The notes beneath the pieces were generated by a model that was not told the origin of the DNA, ran no database searches, and saw nothing but the letters and a program-made list of their open reading frames with translations. From assembly GCA_947564305.1 (NCBI GenBank), contig CANOBT010000101.1, forward strand, positions 1 through 20,571: a stretch of 20,571 nt of DNA, in the 5' to 3' direction. Position 1 is the first letter of the stretch; each line of letters starts with the position of its first letter. The translations under genes were made by a program, and so were the position numbers. Origin of the DNA: an uncultured Lachnospiraceae bacterium (GTDB lineage: Bacteria > Bacillota_A > Clostridia > Lachnospirales > Lachnospiraceae). Below, piece after piece: positions 7,446 to 14,491 of this stretch.

Positions 7446-7454
7446 ATGTTATGA
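7446..7454 (+). promoter_or_regulatory. Two-codon minimal ORF overlapping the next start
   Basis: A near-perfect ribosome site AAAGGAGGTGA (7427-7437) is followed at good spacing (11 bases from the last core G) by ATG TTA TGA, a Met-Leu-stop reading frame. Its stop overlaps the ATG at 7451 of the following gene in an ATGA arrangement. The second ATG is 16 bases from the ribosome site, which is far. Ribosomes may therefore start on the mini-ORF and reinitiate. Confidence 0.4.
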
Positions 7455-7888
7455 AACAAATAATAAAGTGTTTGTTTATTTTTCTTGGGATGTTTTTTCT
7501 GTATAATATCGCAGGAAAAAATTCAGTAGCTATACCACATGAACAATGGTATCTTGCTAAAAATACAAAATATGCTATTAATATAGGGGTGCAGGAAATG
7601 TGGGAAATTGTCGAGATGGAAAAAATCAAACATATTGTTACGGTTGCTATAATTGACGGAGGAATTGATATGAGGAAAAATGATTCTAACCGCAATATTG
7701 TCAAAGACAATTTTAGCTATACAATAGTTATGCTCTTGTTCCAGATGATTGTTATATTTGTATTACCGTTTCTTCGTGAAATTAGCGTAGAATCAAAATT
7801 GCATTTTATATCTGTCACGACCTGCGGTCTATTTGGTGTAACTGTTATCAGGCTCGTTGCGATATGGAAAGAAAAAAGAAAACTATGA
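7451..7888 (+). CDS. Small membrane protein with an N-terminal subtilase fragment
   Basis: The protein has 145 residues. Residues 1-22 look like a signal peptide or anchor. Residues 30-90 read like the start of a subtilase (S8) domain: EQWYLAKNTKYAINIGVQEMW, then VTVAIIDGGID with the Asp69 that would be the catalytic Asp, then NIVKDNFSYT where a protease would continue. The sequence instead switches to two hydrophobic segments (about 91-108 and 117-137) and a basic tail, and no catalytic His or Ser region exists. It is therefore either a remnant in which most of a protease gene was deleted and fused to another membrane gene, or a small membrane protein that kept a subtilase-like ectodomain. 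It is an intact frame with a strong ribosome site, and ends at a good terminator. Activity as a protease is not expected. Confidence 0.6.
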   Translation: MKQIIKCLFIFLGMFFLYNIAGKNSVAIPHEQWYLAKNTKYAINIGVQEMWEIVEMEKIKHIVTVAIIDGGIDMRKNDSNRNIVKDNFSYTIVMLLFQMIVIFVLPFLREISVESKLHFISVTTCGLFGVTVIRLVAIWKEKRKL

Positions 7889-7900
7889 ATAACTGCATGT

Positions 7901-7935
7901 GGGCAGAACCGGAAACTTCGGTTCTGCCTTTTTTC
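7901..7935 (+). terminator. Strong Rho-independent terminator
   Basis: GGCAGAACCG (7902-7911) pairs perfectly with CGGTTCTGCC (7919-7928) over a 7-base loop, followed by six T residues. It ends the small membrane protein gene. Its 25-base core (7897-7921) recurs exactly at 18159-18183. Confidence 0.92.
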
Positions 7936-7989
7936 GTTCAAAACGCAATCCCCCATATTTCTGTGTTTTATCCAACTGGTAGTACATGG

Positions 7990-8031
7990 AAATGAGACAC
8001 AAATGAGACACAAATGAGACAAATGTGAGAC
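7990..8031. repeat. Four 11-base direct repeats upstream of the long operon
   Basis: AAATGAGACAC occurs at 7990-8000 and 8001-8011, followed by a shortened AAATGAGAC (8012-8020) and a variant AAATGTGAGAC (8021-8031). The period of about one helical turn, ending 27 bases before the -35 box, would place binding sites on one face of the DNA. This suits an activator array, possibly for the regulator encoded at 8786, although that link is inference. Confidence 0.7.
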
Positions 8032-8057
8032 AAAAGCAACAAAATGTCCAAAAATAA

Positions 8058-8086
8058 TTGACATATAATACAATTAACTGTATTTT
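8058..8086 (+). promoter_or_regulatory. Sigma-A promoter of the long operon with overlapping palindrome
   Basis: A perfect TTGACA (8058-8063), a 17-base spacer and TATTTT (8081-8086) form a housekeeping-type promoter. AATACA (8067-8072) and TGTATT (8079-8084) make an inverted repeat with a 6-base centre that covers the spacer and -10 region, where a repressor could block RNA polymerase. No -24/-12 (GG...GC) sigma-54 promoter was seen here. Confidence 0.6.
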
Positions 8087-8172
8087 AAACGTAAAGAAAC
8101 AAGAAAAAGCGACAAAAGAAAAAATGTATTTGTATTCTGAGAGAAATAAAACATGAAAAGGGACGTGGGGAA

Positions 8173-8762
8173 ATGATTTGTTATACAAACCTGTTAAAAG
8201 AGGAGCTTCAGAAGGTGCTTGGCTGCACGGAACCTATCGCGATTGCATTTGGAGCGTCTTATGCGGTGAGACTTTTGGGACAAAAACCGGAACGGTATGA
8301 GATAGCGTGTTCGGGAAACATCATAAAAAATGTCGAAGCTGTGACAGTCCCTGAGATATGCAGTATGAAAGGATAAGATGTAATACTGCCATTGCCGAAG
8401 AAGGTTTGGAGCATAAATGGGGAGCGTCTGTCGGAAAGATTAGCAGAGAGATGAATACTACAGGAAAGAAAGAGGAAAAATATGTTAGATGCAGAAGAGA
8501 TATTTATGCCCATATCTGTTCGGCAGCGGGAAGCGATGCAAGAATGAACGGCTGCCCTATGCCTGTGGTAATTAACAGCGGCAGCGGAAATCAAGGTATG
8601 ACAGTATCGATTCCCATTGTTATCTACGCAAATGAGATGGGAATTTCCAGAGAAAAGATGTATCGTGCACTGTGTTTATCCAATCTGATTGCGGTAAATC
8701 AGAAGACAAAAGGAATGTGGGGAGCCGATAAAGAGATATTGCAGATTATGCTGGGACATTAA
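8173..8762 (+). pseudogene. Remnant of a UPF0597/CyuA-type L-cysteine desulfidase
   Basis: The first frame (8173-8376) gives a good family N-terminus: LLKEELQKVLGCTEPIAIAFG, with the Cys of GCTEP, an iron-sulfur ligand in characterised desulfidases, then SGNIIKNVEAVTVPE. It stops at TAA 8374-8376. A second, shifted frame (8358-8762) resumes much later in the family sequence: NTAIAEEGLEHKWGASVGK, then AAGSDARMNGCPMPVV, NSGSGNQG and RALCLSNLIA. It then diverges and ends. Compared with ~430-residue relatives, roughly 140 codons are missing in the middle and about 100 at the end, including the region with the other cluster cysteines. The intact enzyme would convert L-cysteine to pyruvate, sulfide and ammonia. 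It is the first gene after the operon promoter, so the transcript may still be needed for the genes behind it. Confidence 0.85.
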
Positions 8763-8785
8763 AGAGCATCAAAGGAGAGACGCTG

Positions 8786-10459
8786 ATGGAATTAATGGAA
8801 CTCAATCAGGAAGTAGAGACAATTGCATATATGATGAAGCGTTTGCTGTGTGCGGACGTCACCGTGGTAGATAAGCATTTGAATAGCCTGGTCAATACTT
8901 TTGAATATGAAAAGAAACCGATAGATGTACAGGTCAATTCGGTTGTCGGAAGTGTGATTGTAACAGGAGAAGTTCGAGTTGTAGAGGATAAGCGGGAGTT
9001 TGAGGAGTGTATCCGCTGCCCGCAGTTTGAAGAGTGTGAGATAAAGAGTATCGTAGGTGTTCCGATCAAGTCATTTTCAGAATGTATCGGTGTGATTGCA
9101 ATTCTCACAAAAAGAGAAACAAAAGAAAGTGGAAAAGAGTTTTTAAATAATGCGGTATGTTTTCTTGAAAAAGCCGCACAGATGCTGGGAACCAAAATCA
9201 GTAATCAGGATTATAAGAAGCGCCTGGAGAAGCAGCCGGCTTTGATCAGTGAACTTTTAAATTACATGAAAGAGGCAGTTGCTTACGTAGACGAGCAGAA
9301 AAGATTACTTTTCTTCAACCGCAGATTTCAGGATGTTTTCAGGAAAGGAATGCCGGAAATCGGGAAAAATATAGAGGCAGTATTTGATGAGGCGAGTCAT
9401 AAAAAGAGACAGGGCGAACAGGGATACGGTGTAGGAACGGTATTTCAGAAGTCGGCAAATGGGAGTGTGAAGCTTACTTTTGTGCAGAACATGAAGGAAG
9501 TGGAGGGACAGGAAAACTATCTGTATGTGTTTGAGGATGTCTGCGTGGAGATGATTCAGAAACAGCAGTCCAAAATGTATGATATGAGGCAGTGGATCGA
9601 GGAGGAGTTTGGGATTGCTCCATGTATGAGAGAAGCAAAACAAATTGCGCTTCGTGCGATAGATAATGAACTCTCTATCTTGATTGAAGGAAAGCAGAAA
9701 CGTCGAAATGACGAACTAGCGAAGAGATACCTTTTTCGATATGCGGCGGATGGAAAAGGAATGCTGGAGATAGAATGCGGCGAGGACGAAACAATTGTGA
9801 GCCAGGAGTTATTTGGCGGGATTTTGAAGTCGTGCAGTGGCATAGGTATGGCAAAGGGGCGTGCAATCTGCCTGTATTCTATAGATCAGCTTCCGCTTTA
9901 CCTGCAAAACCGGCTTGCAGAGTACCTGGTGAAAAATCAAATGCAGGGAAGAGTAGGGGCAAGTATCCGGGTGATCGCAACTTCCAAACAGGATGTCAAA
10001 GAGCTTATGGACAGGAAACTGTTTTCGGATAAATTATTTTACTACATCACAAGAAACTGGATTCGGATTCTGGAGATAGAGAAGCCGCAGGACATTAGGT
10101 GTTACATTGAACAATATATTGCGGATTATGCAAATATTTATAACAAAACCGGAATTAAGGTAAAAGAGGAAGCCTTGTCATATTTAGAAACATGCAGATG
10201 GGAAGATGGAATATACTCACTGAAGAGGTTCGCGGAGCTTCTGGTGATTGAACAAAACGGAGCTGTCATTACGCTGGACAATGTGAAACGAGTACAGTTC
10301 AAATATAGCTACAAGGGACTGAGCGGTACAGACGACGAGCAGGAGGAGCGGATCAGAGAACTGCTTCTGTATAGTGGGAAGACCAAAAAAGAAATAGCAA
10401 AGGAACTTGGAATCGGGAGAGCGACTCTTTATCGTTGGTTGGAAAAGTACAATCTTTAA
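8786..10459 (+). CDS. GAF-PAS-degenerate AAA+-Fis transcriptional regulator
   Basis: The 557-residue protein has the layout of sigma-54-dependent activators but a broken motor. An N-terminal GAF-like domain (about 5-140) contains a cysteine cluster CIRCPQFEEC (Cys75, Cys78, Cys84). A PAS-like domain follows (about 150-255, VAYVDEQKRLLFFNRRF). The AAA+ region (about 275-500) keeps the outline (SQELFGG, QLPLYLQNRLAEYL, RVIATSKQDVKEL). The Walker A site has become IEGKQKRRNDELA without GKS/T. The GAFTGA loop that contacts sigma-54 is absent, and Walker B reads CLYSIDQL instead of LFLDEI. A Fis-type HTH ends the protein (about 532-556, KKEIAKELGIGRATLYRWL). It probably binds DNA as a non-ATPase regulator and senses a small molecule. 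AAAGGAG lies upstream at 8771. It is embedded in the operon, so likely regulates it. Confidence 0.85.
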   Translation: MELMELNQEVETIAYMMKRLLCADVTVVDKHLNSLVNTFEYEKKPIDVQVNSVVGSVIVTGEVRVVEDKREFEECIRCPQFEECEIKSIVGVPIKSFSECIGVIAILTKRETKESGKEFLNNAVCFLEKAAQMLGTKISNQDYKKRLEKQPALISELLNYMKEAVAYVDEQKRLLFFNRRFQDVFRKGMPEIGKNIEAVFDEASHKKRQGEQGYGVGTVFQKSANGSVKLTFVQNMKEVEGQENYLYVFEDVCVEMIQKQQSKMYDMRQWIEEEFGIAPCMREAKQIALRAIDNELSILIEGKQKRRNDELAKRYLFRYAADGKGMLEIECGEDETIVSQELFGGILKSCSGIGMAKGRAICLYSIDQLPLYLQNRLAEYLVKNQMQGRVGASIRVIATSKQDVKELMDRKLFSDKLFYYITRNWIRILEIEKPQDIRCYIEQYIADYANIYNKTGIKVKEEALSYLETCRWEDGIYSLKRFAELLVIEQNGAVITLDNVKRVQFKYSYKGLSGTDDEQEERIRELLLYSGKTKKEIAKELGIGRATLYRWLEKYNL

Positions 10460-10483
10460 TATATAAAACGGAGGTACAGCAAT

Positions 10484-11539
10484 ATGAATGGAACAGAAAG
10501 AATTAAGGCGCTGATTGAGAACAGACCGATTGACCGGACACCGATTGGAGGGTGGTATCATATGCCCCTGGTGGATAGAAACGTGGGGGATTATACGAGA
10601 GAAACGATAATGTCCACAGATTTTAACCACTGGGATTTCATTAAGCTGATGACGAATGGTCATTATTATACAGCGGCTTATGGAGGGGATATTGAGTTTT
10701 CCACAGAACTCACAAGGTGGTACGGAACGATTCATAAGTATCCGATCGTAACTGAAAAAGATGCGGAAGAACTTCCTGTGCTTGGAGCGGAAAACCCAGT
10801 ATTTGCAAGGGAGATAGAGGCAGTAAAAATCCTGAAAGATTATTATAGAGACAGAATCCCGATTTTGGCGACCATCTTCAATCCTCTCACAGCGGTTCAG
10901 GAATGCGCAGGGTCTCTGAATCCTGAACCAGTAAAAAGATTGATGAAAGAAGCGCCGGAGGCTTTACATAAAGCGCTGGAAGCAATGACCCAGACGAACC
11001 TGAATTATTTGGACGAATTGTTCAAGGAAGGGATTGACGGCATTTTTCTGGCGAACCAGTATTCTATGAAACATATCATTACGGAAGAACAATATGAAGA
11101 GTTTTGCGTCCCTTATGAAAATAGAATAATAGAGCACTGTAAGGGAAATACTTGGTTCAATATGGCACACGTTCATGGAAATGCTGGACTTCGGATTGAA
11201 AGATATTATGATCATGGGCAGATACAATTCCTTAACTGGGAGAGTTGTCCGGGGAAAACACCCGAGGAAGAGATTACAACAATTCAAAAGGTAAAAAGTG
11301 AGACAAAACAAATGATTGCTGCCGGCATTGACCAGGACAGGGATTTTGTGAGTGTAACAAATAATCGGGAAGAAGTAAAAGAGCGTATTGCAGAGCGCTA
11401 CCAAGAGGCGGTCAGAGAAAATGGAAGCAACCGTTTTATCTTTGCACCGGGCTGTACGCTTACACCGGGAGGTTCTTACTTGAACCGCTTGATCTATGAA
11501 GTGGCGGAAGAGTACGGGTACAGTGAGACAAAGGGATAA
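10484..11539 (+). CDS. Uroporphyrinogen decarboxylase-like (URO-D/MtaA family) protein
   Basis: The 351-residue protein belongs to the URO-D superfamily that includes corrinoid:thiol methyltransferases such as MtaA/MtbA. Features are the N-terminal RIKALIENRPIDRTPIGGW, a TIM-barrel pattern, GIDGIFLANQYS with MKHIITEEQYEEFCVPY, the metal-motif region AHVHGN (His229, His231), and a late APGCTLTPGGSY (Cys324). In MtaA-type enzymes the metal motif is usually H-x-C with a later Cys; here the second ligand appears to be His. The heme-pathway arginine-rich start is absent, so heme synthesis is unlikely. No corrinoid protein or methylamine/methanol methyltransferase is adjacent. A role in methyl transfer from the imported compound is inference. 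The gene starts 24 bases after the regulator behind a good CGGAGG site. Confidence 0.8.
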   Translation: MNGTERIKALIENRPIDRTPIGGWYHMPLVDRNVGDYTRETIMSTDFNHWDFIKLMTNGHYYTAAYGGDIEFSTELTRWYGTIHKYPIVTEKDAEELPVLGAENPVFAREIEAVKILKDYYRDRIPILATIFNPLTAVQECAGSLNPEPVKRLMKEAPEALHKALEAMTQTNLNYLDELFKEGIDGIFLANQYSMKHIITEEQYEEFCVPYENRIIEHCKGNTWFNMAHVHGNAGLRIERYYDHGQIQFLNWESCPGKTPEEEITTIQKVKSETKQMIAAGIDQDRDFVSVTNNREEVKERIAERYQEAVRENGSNRFIFAPGCTLTPGGSYLNRLIYEVAEEYGYSETKG

Positions 11540-11557
11540 AGAAGGGAGTGGAGCACG

Positions 11558-12523
11558 TTGATTGAAATTAAAGACCTATATAAACAATTTGGAGACACTC
11601 CGGTCTTGCAGGGAATCAATATAGAAATCAAAGATGGGGACATTTATGGGCTTGTAGGAGTAAGCGGCGCTGGCAAGTCGACGCTTCTGCGATGTATTAA
11701 CGGCTTGCTCCCTTTTGAGAAGGGAAGTCTCAAGGTGGACGGAGTAAATATACAGACATTGAATGGAAAAAAATTAAGAGAGTTCAGATCGACGATTGGT
11801 ATGATATTTCAACAGTTTTCCCTGCTTGAGAGAATGAATGTATTAGACAATGTCTGCCTTCCTATGCGGTGTCTGAAATATGATAAGAAAAAGATGCTGG
11901 AAAAAGCAATGGAAAATCTGGAATTAGTAGGGCTTGCAGACAGAACAAAGGCTCTTCCAAGAGAACTGTCCGGAGGGCAGAAACAGAGAGTGGCAATTGC
12001 AAGAGCGATGGCGTTAGAGCCGAGGATCCTGCTCTGCGATGAGGCGACCTCCGCACTTGACCCCAATATCACTCAGTCTATTTTAGAACTGCTGAAAAAG
12101 ATTAACAGGGAATCCAATATTACGATAGTAGTAGTAACCCATCAGATGGAGGTTGTAAAAAATGTGTGTAGCAAGATGTCCATATTAAGCCAGGGGAAAT
12201 TGACGATCAGCGGTGAAGTGAAAGATATTTTCTTAAATCATCCGGAATCTTTAGCGGAGCTTTTAGGGCAAAGTGTGGAATTCCCCAAAAAAGAAGGAAA
12301 AGTGTATGTGGAAATTCTAAAGAGTGCGCAAGGGAAAGATGGAGAAAATGTAATTTCCGAGATGGCGCTCGCTGTAAAGGTTCCTTTTGATATTGTCTGG
12401 GGAGGCATGGACAAGTATAGAGATGACATTGCCGGGAATCTGGTCGTGGAGTTTGAAGAATCAGACTGGGAAGCAGTGAAGAAATTCCTGGAAACAAAGA
12501 ATGCGGACTGGCGGCTGGTGTAA
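11558..12523 (+). CDS. metN: Methionine-type ABC transporter ATPase
   Basis: The 321-residue protein powers a MetNIQ-class importer at the inner face of the membrane. The ATPase has Walker A GVSGAGKST (34-42), Q-loop FQQFSLL (about 84-90), signature LSGGQKQR (137-144), Walker B ILLCDEATSALD (157-168) and H-loop VVTH (192-195). After about residue 245 comes a NIL-like regulatory domain (KVYVEILKS..., ending NADWRLV), which in MetN binds methionine for trans-inhibition. The likely start is TTG at 11558 behind GGGAG (11544-11548), since no ATG gives a complete first strand IEIKDLYKQF. It is followed after 16 bases by the permease gene and then the binding lipoprotein, completing one importer. 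Family is certain; the substrate may be methionine or another amino-acid-like compound. Confidence 0.92.
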   Translation: MIEIKDLYKQFGDTPVLQGINIEIKDGDIYGLVGVSGAGKSTLLRCINGLLPFEKGSLKVDGVNIQTLNGKKLREFRSTIGMIFQQFSLLERMNVLDNVCLPMRCLKYDKKKMLEKAMENLELVGLADRTKALPRELSGGQKQRVAIARAMALEPRILLCDEATSALDPNITQSILELLKKINRESNITIVVVTHQMEVVKNVCSKMSILSQGKLTISGEVKDIFLNHPESLAELLGQSVEFPKKEGKVYVEILKSAQGKDGENVISEMALAVKVPFDIVWGGMDKYRDDIAGNLVVEFEESDWEAVKKFLETKNADWRLV

Positions 12524-12539
12524 AGAAGGGGGGATTTTT

Positions 12540-13199
12540 ATGAGCATGAGTATGGATAGGTTGTTTAACAGTATCATTTTTCCAGGATTAAAAGAAACGA
12601 TAGTCATGCATCTTGTATCCTGTGCGGCATGCTTTGTGATTGGTTTGGTATTTGCGATTCTATTAGTGACAACAGATTCCAGAGGGCTTAGACCCAACAA
12701 AATCGTATATGGAATTGTAAGCACGATTATCAATGTGTTGAGGAGCGTTCCGTTTTTGATTCTGATCATCGCGATCATTCCTCTCACAAGAGCAGTGTGC
12801 GGAACGGTAATCGGGACAAATGCAGCGATTTTTGGAATCACGATTGCGGCGTCCCCGATGGTGGCAAGACTTTTGGAAAGCAGCTTCAAGGAAGTAAACC
12901 CGGCATTGATTGAGGCGGCAAGATCTTTCGGGGCGAATGATTTTCAGATTACTTATTACATTATTATAAAAGAGGCAGTCCCTTCTGCAGTGACCAATAT
13001 GACAATGGCGGTAGTAAACGTACTTGGATATACGGCCATGGCGGGTGTTGTCGGGGCAGGAGGACTCGGAGCAGTAGCGCTTACCTACGGATATCAGAAC
13101 TTTGACGATCTGGTAATGTACAGCACCGTAGTTGTACTGATCATCATGGTTCAGATCATCCAGTGGGTTGGCAATAAAATTTATGAAAAAGTGAAATAG
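12540..13199 (+). CDS. metI: Methionine-type ABC transporter permease
   Basis: About 219 residues with five hydrophobic membrane segments, the size and pattern of MetI. The ABC-coupling EAA loop is clear: EAARSFGANDFQITYYIIIKEAVPS (roughly residues 122-146) contacts the ATPase. The GYTAMAGVVGAGGLG segment is also characteristic of this permease family. An in-frame ATG lies at 12501 inside metN, but the ATG at 12540 is preferred because GGGGGG at 12528-12533 sits just upstream. It lies between metN and the lipoprotein gene with short gaps (16 and 11 bases). Confidence 0.93.
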   Translation: MSMSMDRLFNSIIFPGLKETIVMHLVSCAACFVIGLVFAILLVTTDSRGLRPNKIVYGIVSTIINVLRSVPFLILIIAIIPLTRAVCGTVIGTNAAIFGITIAASPMVARLLESSFKEVNPALIEAARSFGANDFQITYYIIIKEAVPSAVTNMTMAVVNVLGYTAMAGVVGAGGLGAVALTYGYQNFDDLVMYSTVVVLIIMVQIIQWVGNKIYEKVK

Positions 13200-13210
13200 G
13201 AGGAAGGAAC

Positions 13211-14107
13211 ATGAAGAAAATGAAAAGATTTTTGGCGGCGGCAATGTGTATGGTGATGGTATTATCCATGGCGGCATGCGGACAGAAAGAAAGCGCTGAG
13301 CAGGAGACGGAAGAGAAACAGAAAATTACAGTTGGCGTTCTGGCAAGGGACGAAGAAATTATTAACTGGATTGCGGACAAGCTTTCGGATAAATATGAAA
13401 TTACTGCACAGGTTTATTCGGAGACAGTCAGCATTATGCAGGCAGCAGCAGAGGGCTCAAATGATCTGAATTACATTGCCAATATTCCGTATCTGGCGTC
13501 CTACAATGAAAGCTATGGCAGTGATCTGATTTATTATGCGGATCAGATTACGAACAGTCCCGTTTATATTATCAGCGAGAAATATGAATCAATCGAAGAG
13601 ATTCCGAAAGAAGCGATTGTCGCAGTCGCAAATGATAATTCAAACAGAGGACGGGAATTAAACCTCCTGGAAGAGGCGGGATTGATTACAGTAGATAAAG
13701 ATGCGGAAAATCCGTCTGCTCTGGATGTCACACAAAATCCAAAGAATCTGGAGATCAAAGAAATTGATGCGAGAAGCCGTGTGGGAGCATTGCCGGACTT
13801 AGACGCGGAGACAATGCCGGCGATGACGTTTAACCAGATGGATGAAGAGACACAGAAAGTGTGTACAATTCTTGCGACAGAATCAGATCAGGCCTGTGTG
13901 GATATCAGCGGTCAGGGACTGTGTACGCTGAAAGAAAATGAAGATGCAGAGTACATGAAAGATATCTATGATACTGCGTGCACAAAGGAATTTGCGGATT
14001 GGCTGTTAGAGACATATGACGGTGCAAGAATTCCTTCCGGATATTATTTGCAGAGCGGTGAGATGACATATGATAATCCATCTTTTGAAGTGCCGGATAT
14101 TTATTAA
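13211..14107 (+). CDS. metQ: Methionine-type ABC transporter substrate-binding lipoprotein
   Basis: The 298-residue protein has a lipoprotein signal: basic start MKKMKRF, a hydrophobic core, and lipobox SMAAC with Cys23 as the lipidation site. It would be anchored on the outer face of the membrane. The mature part fits the NlpA/MetQ family: ITVGVLARDEEIINWI, VYIISEKYESIEEIPKEAIVAVANDNSNRGRELNLLEEAGLI, and the DVTQNPKNLEIKEI block seen in methionine-binding proteins. The pocket cannot be assigned to a ligand by eye. In its operon it serves metN and metI just upstream, and the amidohydrolase downstream suggests the ligand might be an N-acylated or amide-linked amino acid (inference). AGGAGGAAGG precedes the ATG. 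Confidence 0.92.
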   Translation: MKKMKRFLAAAMCMVMVLSMAACGQKESAEQETEEKQKITVGVLARDEEIINWIADKLSDKYEITAQVYSETVSIMQAAAEGSNDLNYIANIPYLASYNESYGSDLIYYADQITNSPVYIISEKYESIEEIPKEAIVAVANDNSNRGRELNLLEEAGLITVDKDAENPSALDVTQNPKNLEIKEIDARSRVGALPDLDAETMPAMTFNQMDEETQKVCTILATESDQACVDISGQGLCTLKENEDAEYMKDIYDTACTKEFADWLLETYDGARIPSGYYLQSGEMTYDNPSFEVPDIY

Positions 14108-14122
14108 AAGGAGGAAGCGGCT

Positions 14123-14491
14123 ATGGCGACAGTGATTATTACAACAAGTATTTCATTTACAGAAGAGGAAAGCAGAGAATTTGTAAAATGTATCGGGGAC
14201 GCAGCGGTGAAGGCCTTCCGTCTCCCTAAGGATTTGAGAGATGTCTATCTATATCTGATTCCGGAATATGCGCAGACTCCGCATGAGTACGGACAGATGA
14301 CCTGCTTTGTGTATACAGCGCCGGGAAAACCAGTGGAGTACAAGCGTGATATGGTGCAGGGAATCCAGGAGGCAACGCAGCAGTTTTTCGGAGAAAAGAA
14401 AGTCAATACCGTTGTGATCATTAAAGAACACCCGGATGAGAATGTAGGGGCAGGCGGAACGCTCCGCCTTGATGCGAAGAAGAATGGGTAA
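14123..14491 (+). CDS. Tautomerase-fold protein without N-terminal proline
   Basis: This 122-residue protein resembles the double-length members of the 4-oxalocrotonate tautomerase/MIF superfamily: a beta strand start (ATVIITTSISF), a helix (EESREFVKCIGDAAVKAF), a central strand with VYLYLIPEY, and a second unit with a helix, ending in VVIIKEHPDENVGAGG, like the family's conserved E-x-P-x-E-N-W-G-x-G stretch. The catalytic Pro immediately after Met in true tautomerases is replaced by Ala, so classical proton-shuttle chemistry is doubtful. AAAGGAGGAAG precedes the ATG. Its 3' end overlaps the amidohydrolase start. Possible roles are isomerisation by another residue or a structural/binding function. 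Confidence 0.6.
   Translation: MATVIITTSISFTEEESREFVKCIGDAAVKAFRLPKDLRDVYLYLIPEYAQTPHEYGQMTCFVYTAPGKPVEYKRDMVQGIQEATQQFFGEKKVNTVVIIKEHPDENVGAGGTLRLDAKKNG

Noticed and set aside
7936..8172. SAM or T-box riboswitch controlling the methionine-type importer operon
   Set aside because: The leader has only short direct repeats and an 18-base palindrome; no multi-helix conserved core or antiterminator pair was seen, and metN itself has an 18-base gap upstream.
8153..8176. Seven-codon leader peptide before the desulfidase remnant
   Set aside because: No ribosome site in front of it and no attenuator hairpins follow; likely chance.
12663..13277. 204-codon - strand frame across the permease gene
   Set aside because: Shadow of metI; rich in Cys, His and Arg, without a ribosome site or a family match.
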